Under the pieces are notes generated by a model, which saw only the letters and a list, made by a program, of their open reading frames with translations, made no database searches and was not told the DNA's origin. A program made the translations under genes and the position numbers. DNA of 5,821 nucleotides. Origin: Actinomycetota bacterium (GTDB lineage: Bacteria; Actinomycetota; Actinomycetes; Nanopelagicales; Nanopelagicaceae). The DNA lies in the NCBI GenBank assembly GCA_009706135.1, contig WLRX01000062.1:1-5821 (forward strand). The letters are read 5' to 3'. This document shows, in pieces, positions 1 to 5,754 of this stretch (positions are counted from its first letter, which is position 1; every line of letters starts with the position of its first letter).

Positions 1-1335
1 TCACTATCTTCAATAGATGTTGAACAGCGCTTAACAGTTAATGTTTTGCCTGCAGCAAATACTGAGAGTGCGTCAACACGTACATACTTCACTTCTGGTC
101 AACACACCGACAATGGTGGCTATGGCGATTCAGGCTATGGAGTTAAGGATGGGGCTGGAGTGATTTACTCACCAGCCATTTCCGGAGAACTAGTTGGTCG
201 CTTTGGTGCAACTCAATTCACATCAGGTGGAGATGAAGTTGCCGACAACAAGGCACTTTCTATGTCTTGGTCACTCACTGGTCCAGGTTGCATTAGATCG
301 TACACAGTTGGAAGTGGTGATTGTTCTGATGGAGTTAGCATCAGTGCACTATCAAATCCTGCTGCTGTAGATAGTCAACTCAATGTCCGTCTAGATTCAG
401 ATGGAACTCCAGGAACTACAACACTTACCGCTAAGGTAGATGGCAAGGTTGTTAAGACCTACACAGTGAAGTTCTTTGGTCAAGCTAAAACGATTTCATT
501 CGTTGCAGCTCAGACTATCGGCGTAGCTGGTGGAGGAACCACAGGAAGTACTTGGTGGGACTATTCCATTTCCAACGATGATGGAGACTGTGGAGATTAT
601 CTCTGCATCCGATCTGCTTACGAAGAAAACGACTCTGCTTACACCGTGGTTGTTAAAGATGCTCTCGGAACTCCAATGCCAATCGAATCTGATTACTCAG
701 GTTGGTTCGGTAACCTTGTAGTTACATCGTCAAATTCAGCTGTCATTTCAGATCCTTGTGATGACGACTTTATTGAAGATGGTGCAGGACTCTACGCAGT
801 TGCAGCATTTGCTACTCACTGTGAGTTCGTATCAGCATCAACTGCTACTTCAGGTCAAAGTGCAAACTTAGTCTGGACAATCTTCAACAATGATGGAACC
901 ACAGTTACAGCCTCACAGGCTGTAACAATTGGTGGAGAAGCCAAGACAGTTACCGTTGCATTTGATAAGACTTCTTATGTAATCGGTAGCACAGCATCGA
1001 TAGCACTAACTGCGAAGGATGCAGCTGGAAACCCAGCATATGATGGAGCCTCAGTTCTTACTCCTGCAGGTCTTGCATCTAACTTAAGTACTTCAGGTTC
1101 TGGCGTACTAGCTACAACTACAACAGTTGTTGGCGGAAAAGCTACAGTTAAGACATTTGCACCAGTAGTTCCAGGTACCTGGACTGTTTCTGGAACAGAT
1201 CTTAATGGTGTAGCACTTTCTGCTTCAGCAACGATCACAAATGCTAATGATGCACGTCTTGCAGCACTGATCACAAAGATCAATGCTTTGAGCAAGCTCA
1301 TTAAAAAGATCCAGAAGAAGCTAAGCATTAAGTAA
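1..1335 (+). CDS. Predicted exported Ig-like repeat surface protein, 3' part (5' end outside window)
   Basis: The frame is open from base 1 to the TAA at 1333-1335, giving 444 residues. The gene starts upstream, so a TTG at 46 is not a credible start and a signal peptide cannot be assessed. I do not recognise a named family. Composition is rich in Thr, Ser, Gly, Ala and Asp and poor in Lys/Arg until the tail, as in exported beta-sandwich proteins. Two Ig-like modules can be aligned: each opens with A-K-T followed by beta-strand-like residues (162 and 314, numbering from the window start) and contains K-D-A-x-G-[TN]-P (219-225 and 339-345), a turn common in bacterial Ig-like domains. Six Cys (97, 108, 197, 202, 253, 274) fall in three close pairs, suggesting disulfides outside the cell. 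The last 26 residues form a Lys-rich amphipathic heptad helix. There is no LPxTG motif or C-terminal membrane segment. A surface-layer, adhesin or cell-wall protein role is inference. It is transcriptionally separate from the genes that follow (terminator at 1367). Confidence 0.75.
   Translation, partial: SLSSIDVEQRLTVNVLPAANTESASTRTYFTSGQHTDNGGYGDSGYGVKDGAGVIYSPAISGELVGRFGATQFTSGGDEVADNKALSMSWSLTGPGCIRSYTVGSGDCSDGVSISALSNPAAVDSQLNVRLDSDGTPGTTTLTAKVDGKVVKTYTVKFFGQAKTISFVAAQTIGVAGGGTTGSTWWDYSISNDDGDCGDYLCIRSAYEENDSAYTVVVKDALGTPMPIESDYSGWFGNLVVTSSNSAVISDPCDDDFIEDGAGLYAVAAFATHCEFVSASTATSGQSANLVWTIFNNDGTTVTASQAVTIGGEAKTVTVAFDKTSYVIGSTASIALTAKDAAGNPAYDGASVLTPAGLASNLSTSGSGVLATTTTVVGGKATVKTFAPVVPGTWTVSGTDLNGVALSASATITNANDARLAALITKINALSKLIKKIQKKLSIK
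904..926. repeat. Perfect 10-bp inverted repeat inside the surface-protein gene
   Basis: The arms GTTACAGCCT (904-913) and AGGCTGTAAC (917-926) are exact reverse complements separated by CAC. In RNA this would be a strong ten-pair hairpin with a three-base loop. No T-run follows, so it does not resemble a terminator. It lies within codons for a Val-Thr-Ala-Ser-Gln-Ala-Val-Thr stretch. Function is unknown and chance cannot be excluded. Confidence 0.7.
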
Positions 1336-1344
1336 TTAATGCTT
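1323..1344 (+). other. Stop-codon hairpin with GTAA loop
   Basis: AAGCATTAA (1323-1331) and TTAATGCTT (1336-1344) pair perfectly over nine bases around the four-base loop GTAA (1332-1335). In RNA the loop reads GUAA, which fits the stable GNRA class. The loop also contains the UAA stop codon of the surface-protein gene. Only a weak T-run follows (1343-1345), so this is not the main terminator; that lies 22 bases further on. A role in mRNA 3'-end stability is possible but inferred. Confidence 0.65.
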
Positions 1345-1366
1345 TGTAACTAGAAATAGTGAGAGA

Positions 1367-1402
1367 GTGGCTCGGCCTATATATAGGTCGGGCCACTTTT
1401 TT
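1367..1402 (+). terminator. Strong intrinsic terminator of the surface-protein gene
   Basis: Positions 1367-1396 form an almost unbroken stem of about 13 pairs: GTGGC pairs with GCCAC at the base, then a G.T wobble, then a GGCC/GGTC section and an AT-rich apex with a TATA loop. A run of six T follows directly (1397-1402). The complementary strand has no comparable T-run on its exit side, so the terminator works mainly in the + direction. It separates the surface gene from the tRNA/tig region. Confidence 0.92.
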
Positions 1403-1494
1403 CTTGTTCCTTTAAAAATTTGAGCGGAAATATGGGGCTTGGGGTGTTTGTGCCGCCCTGGGTTGCCTAGTCGAGAGCAGCCTTTTTACCTCGG
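1403..1494. other. Structured, apparently non-coding spacer with a weak terminator-like hairpin
   Basis: No gene of normal size is visible between the terminator and the tRNA promoter region. The stretch shows G-runs (1434-1437, 1441-1444), a possible GGGC/GCCC stem (1435-1438 with 1455-1458) and a second hairpin of GGTTGC (1461-1466) with GCAGCC (1477-1482), followed by five T (1483-1487). The second hairpin resembles a weak intrinsic terminator and could back up the upstream one or end a short RNA. A 12-codon reading frame (1432-1470) runs into it, but nothing shows that it is translated. Confidence 0.4.
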
Positions 1495-1523
1495 TTAGAG
1501 ATAGTGAAAATTTCCTCTAGACT
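1495..1523 (+). promoter_or_regulatory. Candidate tRNA-Pro promoter
   Basis: TAGACT (1518-1523) is a good actinobacterial -10 element of the TAnnnT type. It predicts a transcription start near 1530-1531 and a leader of about seven bases before the mature tRNA. The -35 position, 17 bases upstream, holds TTAGAG (1495-1500), which matches TTGACA poorly. The position relative to the tRNA supports the call more than the -35 does. Confidence 0.4.
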
Positions 1524-1537
1524 CGTGTCTTGCGCCT

Positions 1538-1613
1538 CGGGGCGTAGCGTAGTGGCTAGCGCGCCTGCTTTGGGAGCAGGAGATCGGGAGTTCGAATCTC
1601 CCCGCCCCGACCA
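1538..1613 (+). tRNA. tRNA-Pro (anticodon UGG)
   Basis: A full cloverleaf can be drawn by eye. The acceptor arms CGGGGCG (1538-1544) and CGCCCCG (1603-1609) pair perfectly. The D arm has a GCG/CGC stem with GG in its loop. The anticodon stem is CCTGC/GCAGG with loop TTTGGGA, which places TGG at 1571-1573. The T arm is GGGAG/CTCCC with loop TTCGAAT. The discriminator is A (1610) and CCA is encoded (1611-1613). UGG reads CCA and CCG proline codons, and others by wobble. A tRNA-Pro just upstream of tig is a familiar actinobacterial arrangement. No terminator hairpin lies between it and tig, so a shared primary transcript is possible. Confidence 0.96.
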
Positions 1614-1650
1614 TAACTTTTTAATTTGATACTTATTTAACTTATATAAA

Positions 1651-1656
1651 AGGAGA
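1651..1656 (+). promoter_or_regulatory. Ribosome binding site of tig
   Basis: AGGAGA sits six bases before the GTG at 1662, with ideal Shine-Dalgarno spacing, and so fixes that start codon. The preceding stretch (1614-1650) is very A+T-rich. It contains TAnnnT-type hexamers such as TAACTT (1638-1643), but no matching -35, so a separate tig promoter is possible but not shown. Confidence 0.8.
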
Positions 1657-1661
1657 ACTTC

Positions 1662-2945
1662 GTGAAGAGCACGGTAGAAACACTTTCTCCAACCCGTGTT
1701 CGATTAGATATCGAAGTTCCTTACTCAGAGCTCACACAACATGTTTCTGATGCGTATAAGAAAGTAGCGTCGCAAGTAAACATTCCAGGCTTCCGTAAAG
1801 GAAAAATTCCAGCAGCGATGATTGATCAACGCGTGGGTCGCGGAACTGTCATGGATGAAGCAATCAACTCTGCATTGCCAGAGTTTTATAGCAAGGCAGC
1901 TCGTGAGCACACAGTCCTAGTTATTGGTCGACCAACGGTGGATGTGAAAGAGTTTGTAGATAACGAGAAGTTAGTCTTCACTGTTGAAGTTGATGTGCGT
2001 CCAGAAGTGAAGTTGCCAGATTTTTCAAAGATAGAAATCAAGGTTGATGACGTCGTTGTGACTGATACGGATATCACAGAGCAAGTAGACGAACTGCGCG
2101 CTCGATTCGGAACTTTAAATACAGTAGAGCGAGAGATTAAGACGGGCGATTTCCCGACGCTTGATCTGACTGCTCGAATCAACGGCGAAGAAGTAGATGG
2201 TGGACAAGCATCTGATATTTCATACGAAGTTGGTTCAAATCGCATGATTGATGGTCTCGATGACGCTCTTATTGGAATGAGCGCCGGAGACAAGAAAGAT
2301 TTTGAAACGCAATTAGTTGGACAAGCAGATGGTGAAAAAGGCGTTGTAGAAGTTGTGGTTAAAACTGTTAAAGAGCGTGAATTGCCACCAATGGATGATG
2401 CGTTTGCAAAGCTTGCATCCGAATTCGATACGTTGGCCGAACTCAAAGCAGATTTTGCAACTCGCCTTGAGCGCGTAAAGAAGATGGAACAAGGCGCACA
2501 GGCACGTGATTTGCTCGTTGAGAAATTACTTGCAGAGACCGAAATTCCTGTGCCTGATCTTCTAGTAGATGAAGAAGTAAATGAGCACTTATCCGGTGAA
2601 GGTCGTCTAGAAGATGCCGAGCATCGCGCAGAAGTTGATGGCCAAGTACGTTCATCACTGAAATCAGATTTCTTGCTTGATGCCATCGTTAAAGCAGAAG
2701 AAGTTCAAGTTACAGAAGTAGAACTCACAGAATATTTAGTTCGCACGTCACAGCGTTATGGGATGGCTCCTGATCAGTTTGCACAAGAGTTACAAAAGGC
2801 TGGACAGATTCAACAACTCGTTGCAGAAGTTTCACGCGCCAAAGCACTCGCTGGCGTTCTCTCTCGCGTTTCAATTAAAGATGCATCGGGAGCTGCAGTT
2901 GATCTCGAAGCCCTTGCTCCACAACCAGCACCTGGCGTCGAATAA
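1662..2945 (+). CDS. tig: Trigger factor, ribosome-associated chaperone and peptidyl-prolyl isomerase
   Basis: Trigger factor docks at the ribosomal exit tunnel and shields emerging chains. The 427-residue product has the usual three parts. The N-terminal ribosome-binding domain (about 1-115) carries the signature G-F-R-K-G-K-I-P at 43-50. An FKBP-type prolyl isomerase domain (about 160-240) contains the NGEEVDGG, GSNRMIDGLDDALIGM and GDKKDFE segments. The rest is a long, charged, helical SurA-like chaperone region, ending in a Pro/Ala-rich tail. Length is normal for Actinobacteria. The GTG start is set by a well-placed AGGAGA. The gene stands first in a tig-clpP1-clpP2-clpX cluster, coupling nascent-chain folding to regulated proteolysis. 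A 119-base gap with hairpins separates it from clpP1, so partial uncoupling of expression is possible. Nothing is truncated or unusual. Confidence 0.97.
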   Translation: MKSTVETLSPTRVRLDIEVPYSELTQHVSDAYKKVASQVNIPGFRKGKIPAAMIDQRVGRGTVMDEAINSALPEFYSKAAREHTVLVIGRPTVDVKEFVDNEKLVFTVEVDVRPEVKLPDFSKIEIKVDDVVVTDTDITEQVDELRARFGTLNTVEREIKTGDFPTLDLTARINGEEVDGGQASDISYEVGSNRMIDGLDDALIGMSAGDKKDFETQLVGQADGEKGVVEVVVKTVKERELPPMDDAFAKLASEFDTLAELKADFATRLERVKKMEQGAQARDLLVEKLLAETEIPVPDLLVDEEVNEHLSGEGRLEDAEHRAEVDGQVRSSLKSDFLLDAIVKAEEVQVTEVELTEYLVRTSQRYGMAPDQFAQELQKAGQIQQLVAEVSRAKALAGVLSRVSIKDASGAAVDLEALAPQPAPGVE

Positions 2946-2946
2946 T

Positions 2947-2993
2947 CTCTGCGCCCTGAGCGAACATGGGCGCTTTCACGCGCTTAATCAGAG
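2947..2993 (+). promoter_or_regulatory. Hairpin region between tig and clpP1 (weak terminator or attenuator candidate)
   Basis: Directly after the tig stop, GCGCCC (2951-2956) pairs perfectly with GGGCGC (2968-2973), followed by only TTTC. This is weak as a terminator. A competing fold uses CTCTG (2947-2951) with CAGAG (2989-2993) and TGAGCG (2957-2962) with CGCTTA (2981-2986, one wobble), and it cannot coexist with the first stem. The structure could reduce read-through from tig to clpP1. Its function is inferred only. Confidence 0.4.
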
Positions 2994-3008
2994 TAATTGG
3001 GAAGCATT

Positions 3009-3030
3009 TTTACGCTGACATTGTTAAGGT
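3009..3030 (+). promoter_or_regulatory. Possible ClgR-like half site and -10 element before clpP1
   Basis: CGCTGACATTG (3013-3023) matches the left half of the CGC-N5-GCG pattern recalled for ClgR, the actinobacterial activator of clp genes. The right half reads TTG instead of GCG. TAAGGT (3025-3030) fits a TAnnnT -10 element with a predicted start near 3037, but no convincing -35 is seen. The ClgR consensus is from memory, and the site's position so close to the -10 is unusual for an activator. Tentative. Confidence 0.25.
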
Positions 3031-3051
3031 CACTACAGGCAAATAAATATC

Positions 3052-3058
3052 AGGAGGA
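3052..3058 (+). promoter_or_regulatory. Strong ribosome binding site of clpP1
   Basis: AGGAGGA is a near-complete Shine-Dalgarno sequence. The second G of GAGG (3057) lies seven bases before GTG at 3065. The in-frame ATG at 3074 would be 16 bases away, so the GTG is preferred. Confidence 0.82.
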
Positions 3059-3064
3059 TCTCAC

Positions 3065-3700
3065 GTGGAGCACATGAAAGCGCAGACACCGCAGGTAGTT
3101 GCGCAAGCATCACCAGCATCAATGGGTGGACTAGATGAACAGGTTTACAGCCGTTTGCTCCGTGAGCGAATTATTTTTCTAGCTGGTCAAGTTGAAGACA
3201 ACATGGCAAATGCTATTTGTGCGCAGATTCTTTTACTTGCAGCCGAAGATACAGAAAAAGATATTTACCTCTACATCAATTCACCAGGTGGATCTATCAC
3301 AGCAGGTATGGCCATTTATGACACGATGCAATTTGTAAAAAATGATGTTGCAACTGTTGCTATGGGAATGGCTGCTTCAATGGGTCAATTCTTGCTTACT
3401 GCGGGCGCACCAGGAAAACGTTACGCACTTCCTAATGCACGCATCTTGATGCACCAACCACTCGGTGGCATCGGTGGAACTGCCACAGATATTCGTATTC
3501 AAGCCGAGAACATGGCAGCAATTAAGAAGAAGATGGCCGAACTCATTGCTCATCACACAGGTCAAAGTGTTGAAAAAATTACGGCAGATTCAGATCGTGA
3601 TCGCTGGTTTACAGCGGAGGAAGCCAAGGAATACGGCTTTGTGGATCAAATCGCACAATCAGAGGGTCAAGTTTCCGGCAATGCAGGAAAGGCTAAATAA
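3065..3700 (+). CDS. clpP1: ATP-dependent Clp protease proteolytic subunit ClpP1
   Basis: This serine peptidase of family S14 forms one heptameric ring of the actinobacterial ClpP1P2 barrel and degrades substrates unfolded by ClpX or ClpC. The 211 residues contain the [19 protein letters not shown] oxyanion/strand region (70-88). The catalytic Ser105 is in GMAASMGQ, His130 in LMHQP, and Asp179 in SDRDRWF. The Ser-to-His spacing is 25 and His-to-Asp 49, as in typical ClpP. GMAASMG and [14 protein letters not shown] closely resemble mycobacterial ClpP1 and distinguish it from the ClpP2 that follows. A short N-terminal extension (about 1-22) could be a propeptide. The GTG start is chosen from the ribosome-site spacing. 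The stop overlaps the clpP2 start (TAATG), so translation of the two is likely coupled, which suits a complex needing equal amounts of both. Confidence 0.95.
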   Translation: MEHMKAQTPQVVAQASPASMGGLDEQVYSRLLRERIIFLAGQVEDNMANAICAQILLLAAEDTEKDIYLYINSPGGSITAGMAIYDTMQFVKNDVATVAMGMAASMGQFLLTAGAPGKRYALPNARILMHQPLGGIGGTATDIRIQAENMAAIKKKMAELIAHHTGQSVEKITADSDRDRWFTAEEAKEYGFVDQIAQSEGQVSGNAGKAK

Positions 3701-4320
3701 TGAATAACATTCCAGAGATTACAAATCGCTATGTTCTTCCAACAATTGAAGAAAAAACTGCCTATGGATTTAAGCGCTTAGATCCATATACAAAGTTATT
3801 TGAAGAGCGCATTATTTTCCTAGGTCAACCAATTGATGACACTGTTGCAAACGATGTTATGGCCCAGCTATTGACGCTCGAATCAATGGATCCAGATCGC
3901 GACATCATGATTTACATCAACTCACCTGGTGGATCATTTACAGCACTGACTGCAATTTATGACACGATGCAATTCGTTCGCCCAGACGTAATGACAATTT
4001 GTCTTGGACAAGCTGCCTCTGCTGCAGCAGTGCTGCTTGCAGGTGGCGCCAAGGGCAAGCGATATGCACTTGAAAATTCACGCATCATGATTCATCAACC
4101 ATCTTCTGAAGGTGGCGGACAAGCATCTGATATCGAAATCCAAGCTCGCGAAATAATGCGCATGCGCACACTGCTCGAAGAGTTAATTTCTCGTCACTCA
4201 ACTCGCTCACCTGCAGAAATTGCAGCCGATATCGAACGTGACAAGATTCTTACATCAGCAGAAGCAGTCGAGTACGGACTAATCGATCAGGTTCTAGCTA
4301 GTCGCAAAGCAAAGGCTTAG
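3700..4320 (+). CDS. clpP2: ATP-dependent Clp protease proteolytic subunit ClpP2
   Basis: This is the second S14 peptidase and partner ring of ClpP1. In studied Actinobacteria the mixed P1P2 particle is the active form, and ClpX docks on the ClpP2 face. The 206 residues show [19 protein letters not shown] N-terminal features ([15 protein letters not shown], 28-42), [19 protein letters not shown] (72-90), catalytic Ser107 in GQAASAAA, His132 in IHQPS, and Asp181 in ERDKILT. The [16 protein letters not shown] stretch is characteristic of ClpP2. The ATG shares one base with the clpP1 stop, and a purine-rich AAAGG (3688-3692) inside clpP1 serves as ribosome site. The segment after His132 appears about two residues shorter than I recall for mycobacterial ClpP2. 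All catalytic residues are present, so it should be active. Confidence 0.95.
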   Translation: MNNIPEITNRYVLPTIEEKTAYGFKRLDPYTKLFEERIIFLGQPIDDTVANDVMAQLLTLESMDPDRDIMIYINSPGGSFTALTAIYDTMQFVRPDVMTICLGQAASAAAVLLAGGAKGKRYALENSRIMIHQPSSEGGGQASDIEIQAREIMRMRTLLEELISRHSTRSPAEIAADIERDKILTSAEAVEYGLIDQVLASRKAKA

Positions 4321-4356
4321 TAATAACTTTCTCGCTTAATTATTCTCTCGGCGAAC

Positions 4357-4372
4357 AAAGTAGGCCTTCTTT
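4357..4372. promoter_or_regulatory. 16-bp dyad in the clpP2-clpX gap
   Basis: AAAGtAGGCCTtCTTT is symmetric apart from one mismatched pair (4361/4368). The centre AGGCCT leaves no room for an RNA loop, so it looks more like a DNA site for a dimeric regulator than a hairpin. It lies 36 bases after the clpP2 stop and about 85 before the clpX start. The regulator, if any, is unknown. Confidence 0.35.
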
Positions 4373-4417
4373 ATCCCGCGTATTCATGCGCCTTCAACCT
4401 ATTCTTATCTCTTAGAC

Positions 4418-4445
4418 GTTCCCAGAAATTTCCCCCAATGGGAAC
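4418..4445. repeat. Inverted repeat just upstream of the clpX ribosome site
   Basis: GTTCCC (4418-4423) and GGGAAC (4440-4445) are perfect reverse complements spaced by 16 bases. A second TTCCC (4430-4434) can also pair with GGGAA (4440-4444) around a five-base loop. Two alternative stems therefore share one 3' arm, ending one base before AAAGGAG. It could be an operator or a translational control element, but neither is demonstrated. Confidence 0.45.
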
Positions 4446-4446
4446 A

Positions 4447-4452
4447 AAGGAG
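4447..4452 (+). promoter_or_regulatory. Ribosome binding site of clpX
   Basis: AAGGAG ends four bases before the ATG at 4457, which is close but usable. It supports separate translation initiation of clpX after a 136-base gap. A TAGACG (4413-4418) resembling the TAGACT elements elsewhere in the window may be part of a clpX promoter, but it lacks the final T. Confidence 0.7.
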
Positions 4453-4456
4453 TGAA

Positions 4457-5752
4457 ATGACACGCATCGGCGAGACTAGCGATCTGCTGAAATGTTCCTT
4501 CTGCGGTAAAACTCAGAAGCAAGTTAAGAAATTAATTGCCGGCCCAGGTGTTTACATCTGTGATGAGTGCATCGAACTCTGTAATGAAATCATTATCGAA
4601 GAGCTGGCAGAAGCAGGAACCCTCGGACTTACCGAACTTCCAAAGCCTGCCGAAATTTTTGAATTCCTAGATCAATATGTCATTGGACAAGATCGTGCAA
4701 AGAAATCACTTTCAGTTGCTGTCTATAACCATTACAAGCGCGTTCAATCAGGGGATTCAAAGCGCGAAGATTCTATTGAATTAGCAAAGAGCAATATTTT
4801 GCTTTTGGGCCCAACGGGTTGCGGCAAAACTCTTATGGCGCAAACTCTTGCTCGCATGCTCAACGTGCCATTTGCAATTGCTGATGCAACTGCTTTAACT
4901 GAAGCTGGTTATGTCGGAGAAGATGTTGAAAACATTTTGCTTAAGCTTTTGCAAGCAGCAGATTACGATGTCAAAAAGGCTGAAACTGGAATTATTTATA
5001 TTGATGAAATCGATAAGGTTGCACGCAAATCTGAAAACCCATCTATTACTCGCGATGTATCGGGTGAAGGTGTTCAGCAAGCACTTCTAAAAATTCTAGA
5101 AGGCACCGTTGCATCTGTGCCACCACAAGGTGGGCGCAAGCACCCACATCAAGAATTTATCCAAATCGATACAACTAATGTTCTCTTTATTGTAGGTGGA
5201 GCATTTGCCGGCCTCGAAAAGATAATTGAAAGTCGTAGCGGATCTGCAGGTGTTGGCTTTAACGCAACACTTCAGAGCGAAGCAGAGAAAAACCGTCGTG
5301 ACATTTTCTCTGATGTTATGCCAGAGGATTTACTGAAGTTCGGAATGATTCCAGAATTCATCGGTCGTCTTCCAGTTATCACGAGCGTTGAAAACTTAGA
5401 CAAGCCAGCGCTGATGCAGATTCTTACCGAGCCAAAGAATGCATTGGTAAAGCAATATCAACGTCTCTTCGATATTGACGATGTCGAACTCGAAATCACA
5501 CCAGAAGCCCTAGATGCGATTGCAGAACTTGCTCTTAAGCGCGGAACAGGTGCTCGTGGGCTACGCGCAATTCTTGAAAGCGTTCTACTTGGTGTGATGT
5601 ATGACGTTCCAAGTCGCGCAGATATTGCAAAGGTGATTTTGACCCAAGAGTGCATTAGTGATGGTGGCGCTCCAACTTTGATTGCTCGCACTGGTGACAT
5701 TCCTAAACGGGGTGCACGTCGCGATAAAGGTCAAGAAGAGAAGAGCGCATAA
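4457..5752 (+). CDS. clpX: ATP-dependent Clp protease ATP-binding subunit ClpX
   Basis: ClpX is a hexameric AAA+ unfoldase that recognises tagged or native substrates and threads them into ClpP1P2. The 431 residues have the zinc-binding domain first, with Cys13, Cys16, Cys35 and Cys38. The AAA+ core follows: Walker A GPTGCGKT (118-125), pore loop GYVGED (151-156), Walker B with IIYIDEIDK (179-187, Asp183-Glu184), the RKH pore loop (227-229), the Arg in PEFIGRLP (304), and sensor-2 in GTGARGLR (363-370). The ClpP-docking tripeptide, IGF in E. coli, is VGF here (266-268), a mild substitution that keeps the hydrophobic-Gly-Phe pattern. A short charged tail follows residue 415. The start is supported by the ribosome site and by the opening [18 protein letters not shown], very like actinobacterial ClpX. 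It lies downstream of its peptidase partners, with possible independent control in the preceding gap. Confidence 0.97.
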   Translation: MTRIGETSDLLKCSFCGKTQKQVKKLIAGPGVYICDECIELCNEIIIEELAEAGTLGLTELPKPAEIFEFLDQYVIGQDRAKKSLSVAVYNHYKRVQSGDSKREDSIELAKSNILLLGPTGCGKTLMAQTLARMLNVPFAIADATALTEAGYVGEDVENILLKLLQAADYDVKKAETGIIYIDEIDKVARKSENPSITRDVSGEGVQQALLKILEGTVASVPPQGGRKHPHQEFIQIDTTNVLFIVGGAFAGLEKIIESRSGSAGVGFNATLQSEAEKNRRDIFSDVMPEDLLKFGMIPEFIGRLPVITSVENLDKPALMQILTEPKNALVKQYQRLFDIDDVELEITPEALDAIAELALKRGTGARGLRAILESVLLGVMYDVPSRADIAKVILTQECISDGGAPTLIARTGDIPKRGARRDKGQEEKSA

Positions 5753-5754
5753 TC

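Noticed and set aside
46..48. TTG as start codon of the first coding region
   Set aside because: The frame is open upstream to base 1, there is no ribosome site before it, and the protein begins in mid-domain, so the gene starts outside the window.
1170..1183. A 14-bp perfect palindrome, TCCAGGTACCTGGA
   Set aside because: It is in coding sequence and about one such palindrome of this length is not surprising in a window of this size.
975..1328. A 117-codon minus-strand frame with a hydrophobic N-terminus opposite the surface-protein tail
   Set aside because: The hydrophobic start is the complement of the Lys/Leu/Ile tail codons, no ribosome site is evident, and the + strand frame has clear protein character.
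1434..1462. G-runs suggesting a G-quadruplex
   Set aside because: Only three runs of three or more G are present within a short distance, so the usual four-run rule is not met.
1614..1625. T-run after tRNA-Pro as a terminator
   Set aside because: Five T follow the tRNA, but there is no dedicated hairpin before them; only the tRNA itself is structured.
1643..1650. TATATAAA just before the tig ribosome site as a -10 element
   Set aside because: Transcription would begin around 1657, removing the AGGAGA site, and no -35 lies at a proper distance.
1886..2686. A 266-codon open frame on the minus strand inside tig
   Set aside because: It is opposite a certain trigger factor gene and translates to a Ser/Thr/Arg-rich sequence without domain features, typical of an antisense shadow.
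2758..3018. An 86-codon + frame crossing the end of tig
   Set aside because: It overlaps tig out of frame for most of its length, has no recognisable motif, and its product looks random.
5130..5147. Hairpin-like symmetry GTGGG/CCCAC in clpX over the RKH loop codons
   Set aside because: It encodes a highly conserved protein segment, has a mismatch, and is better explained by coding constraint.
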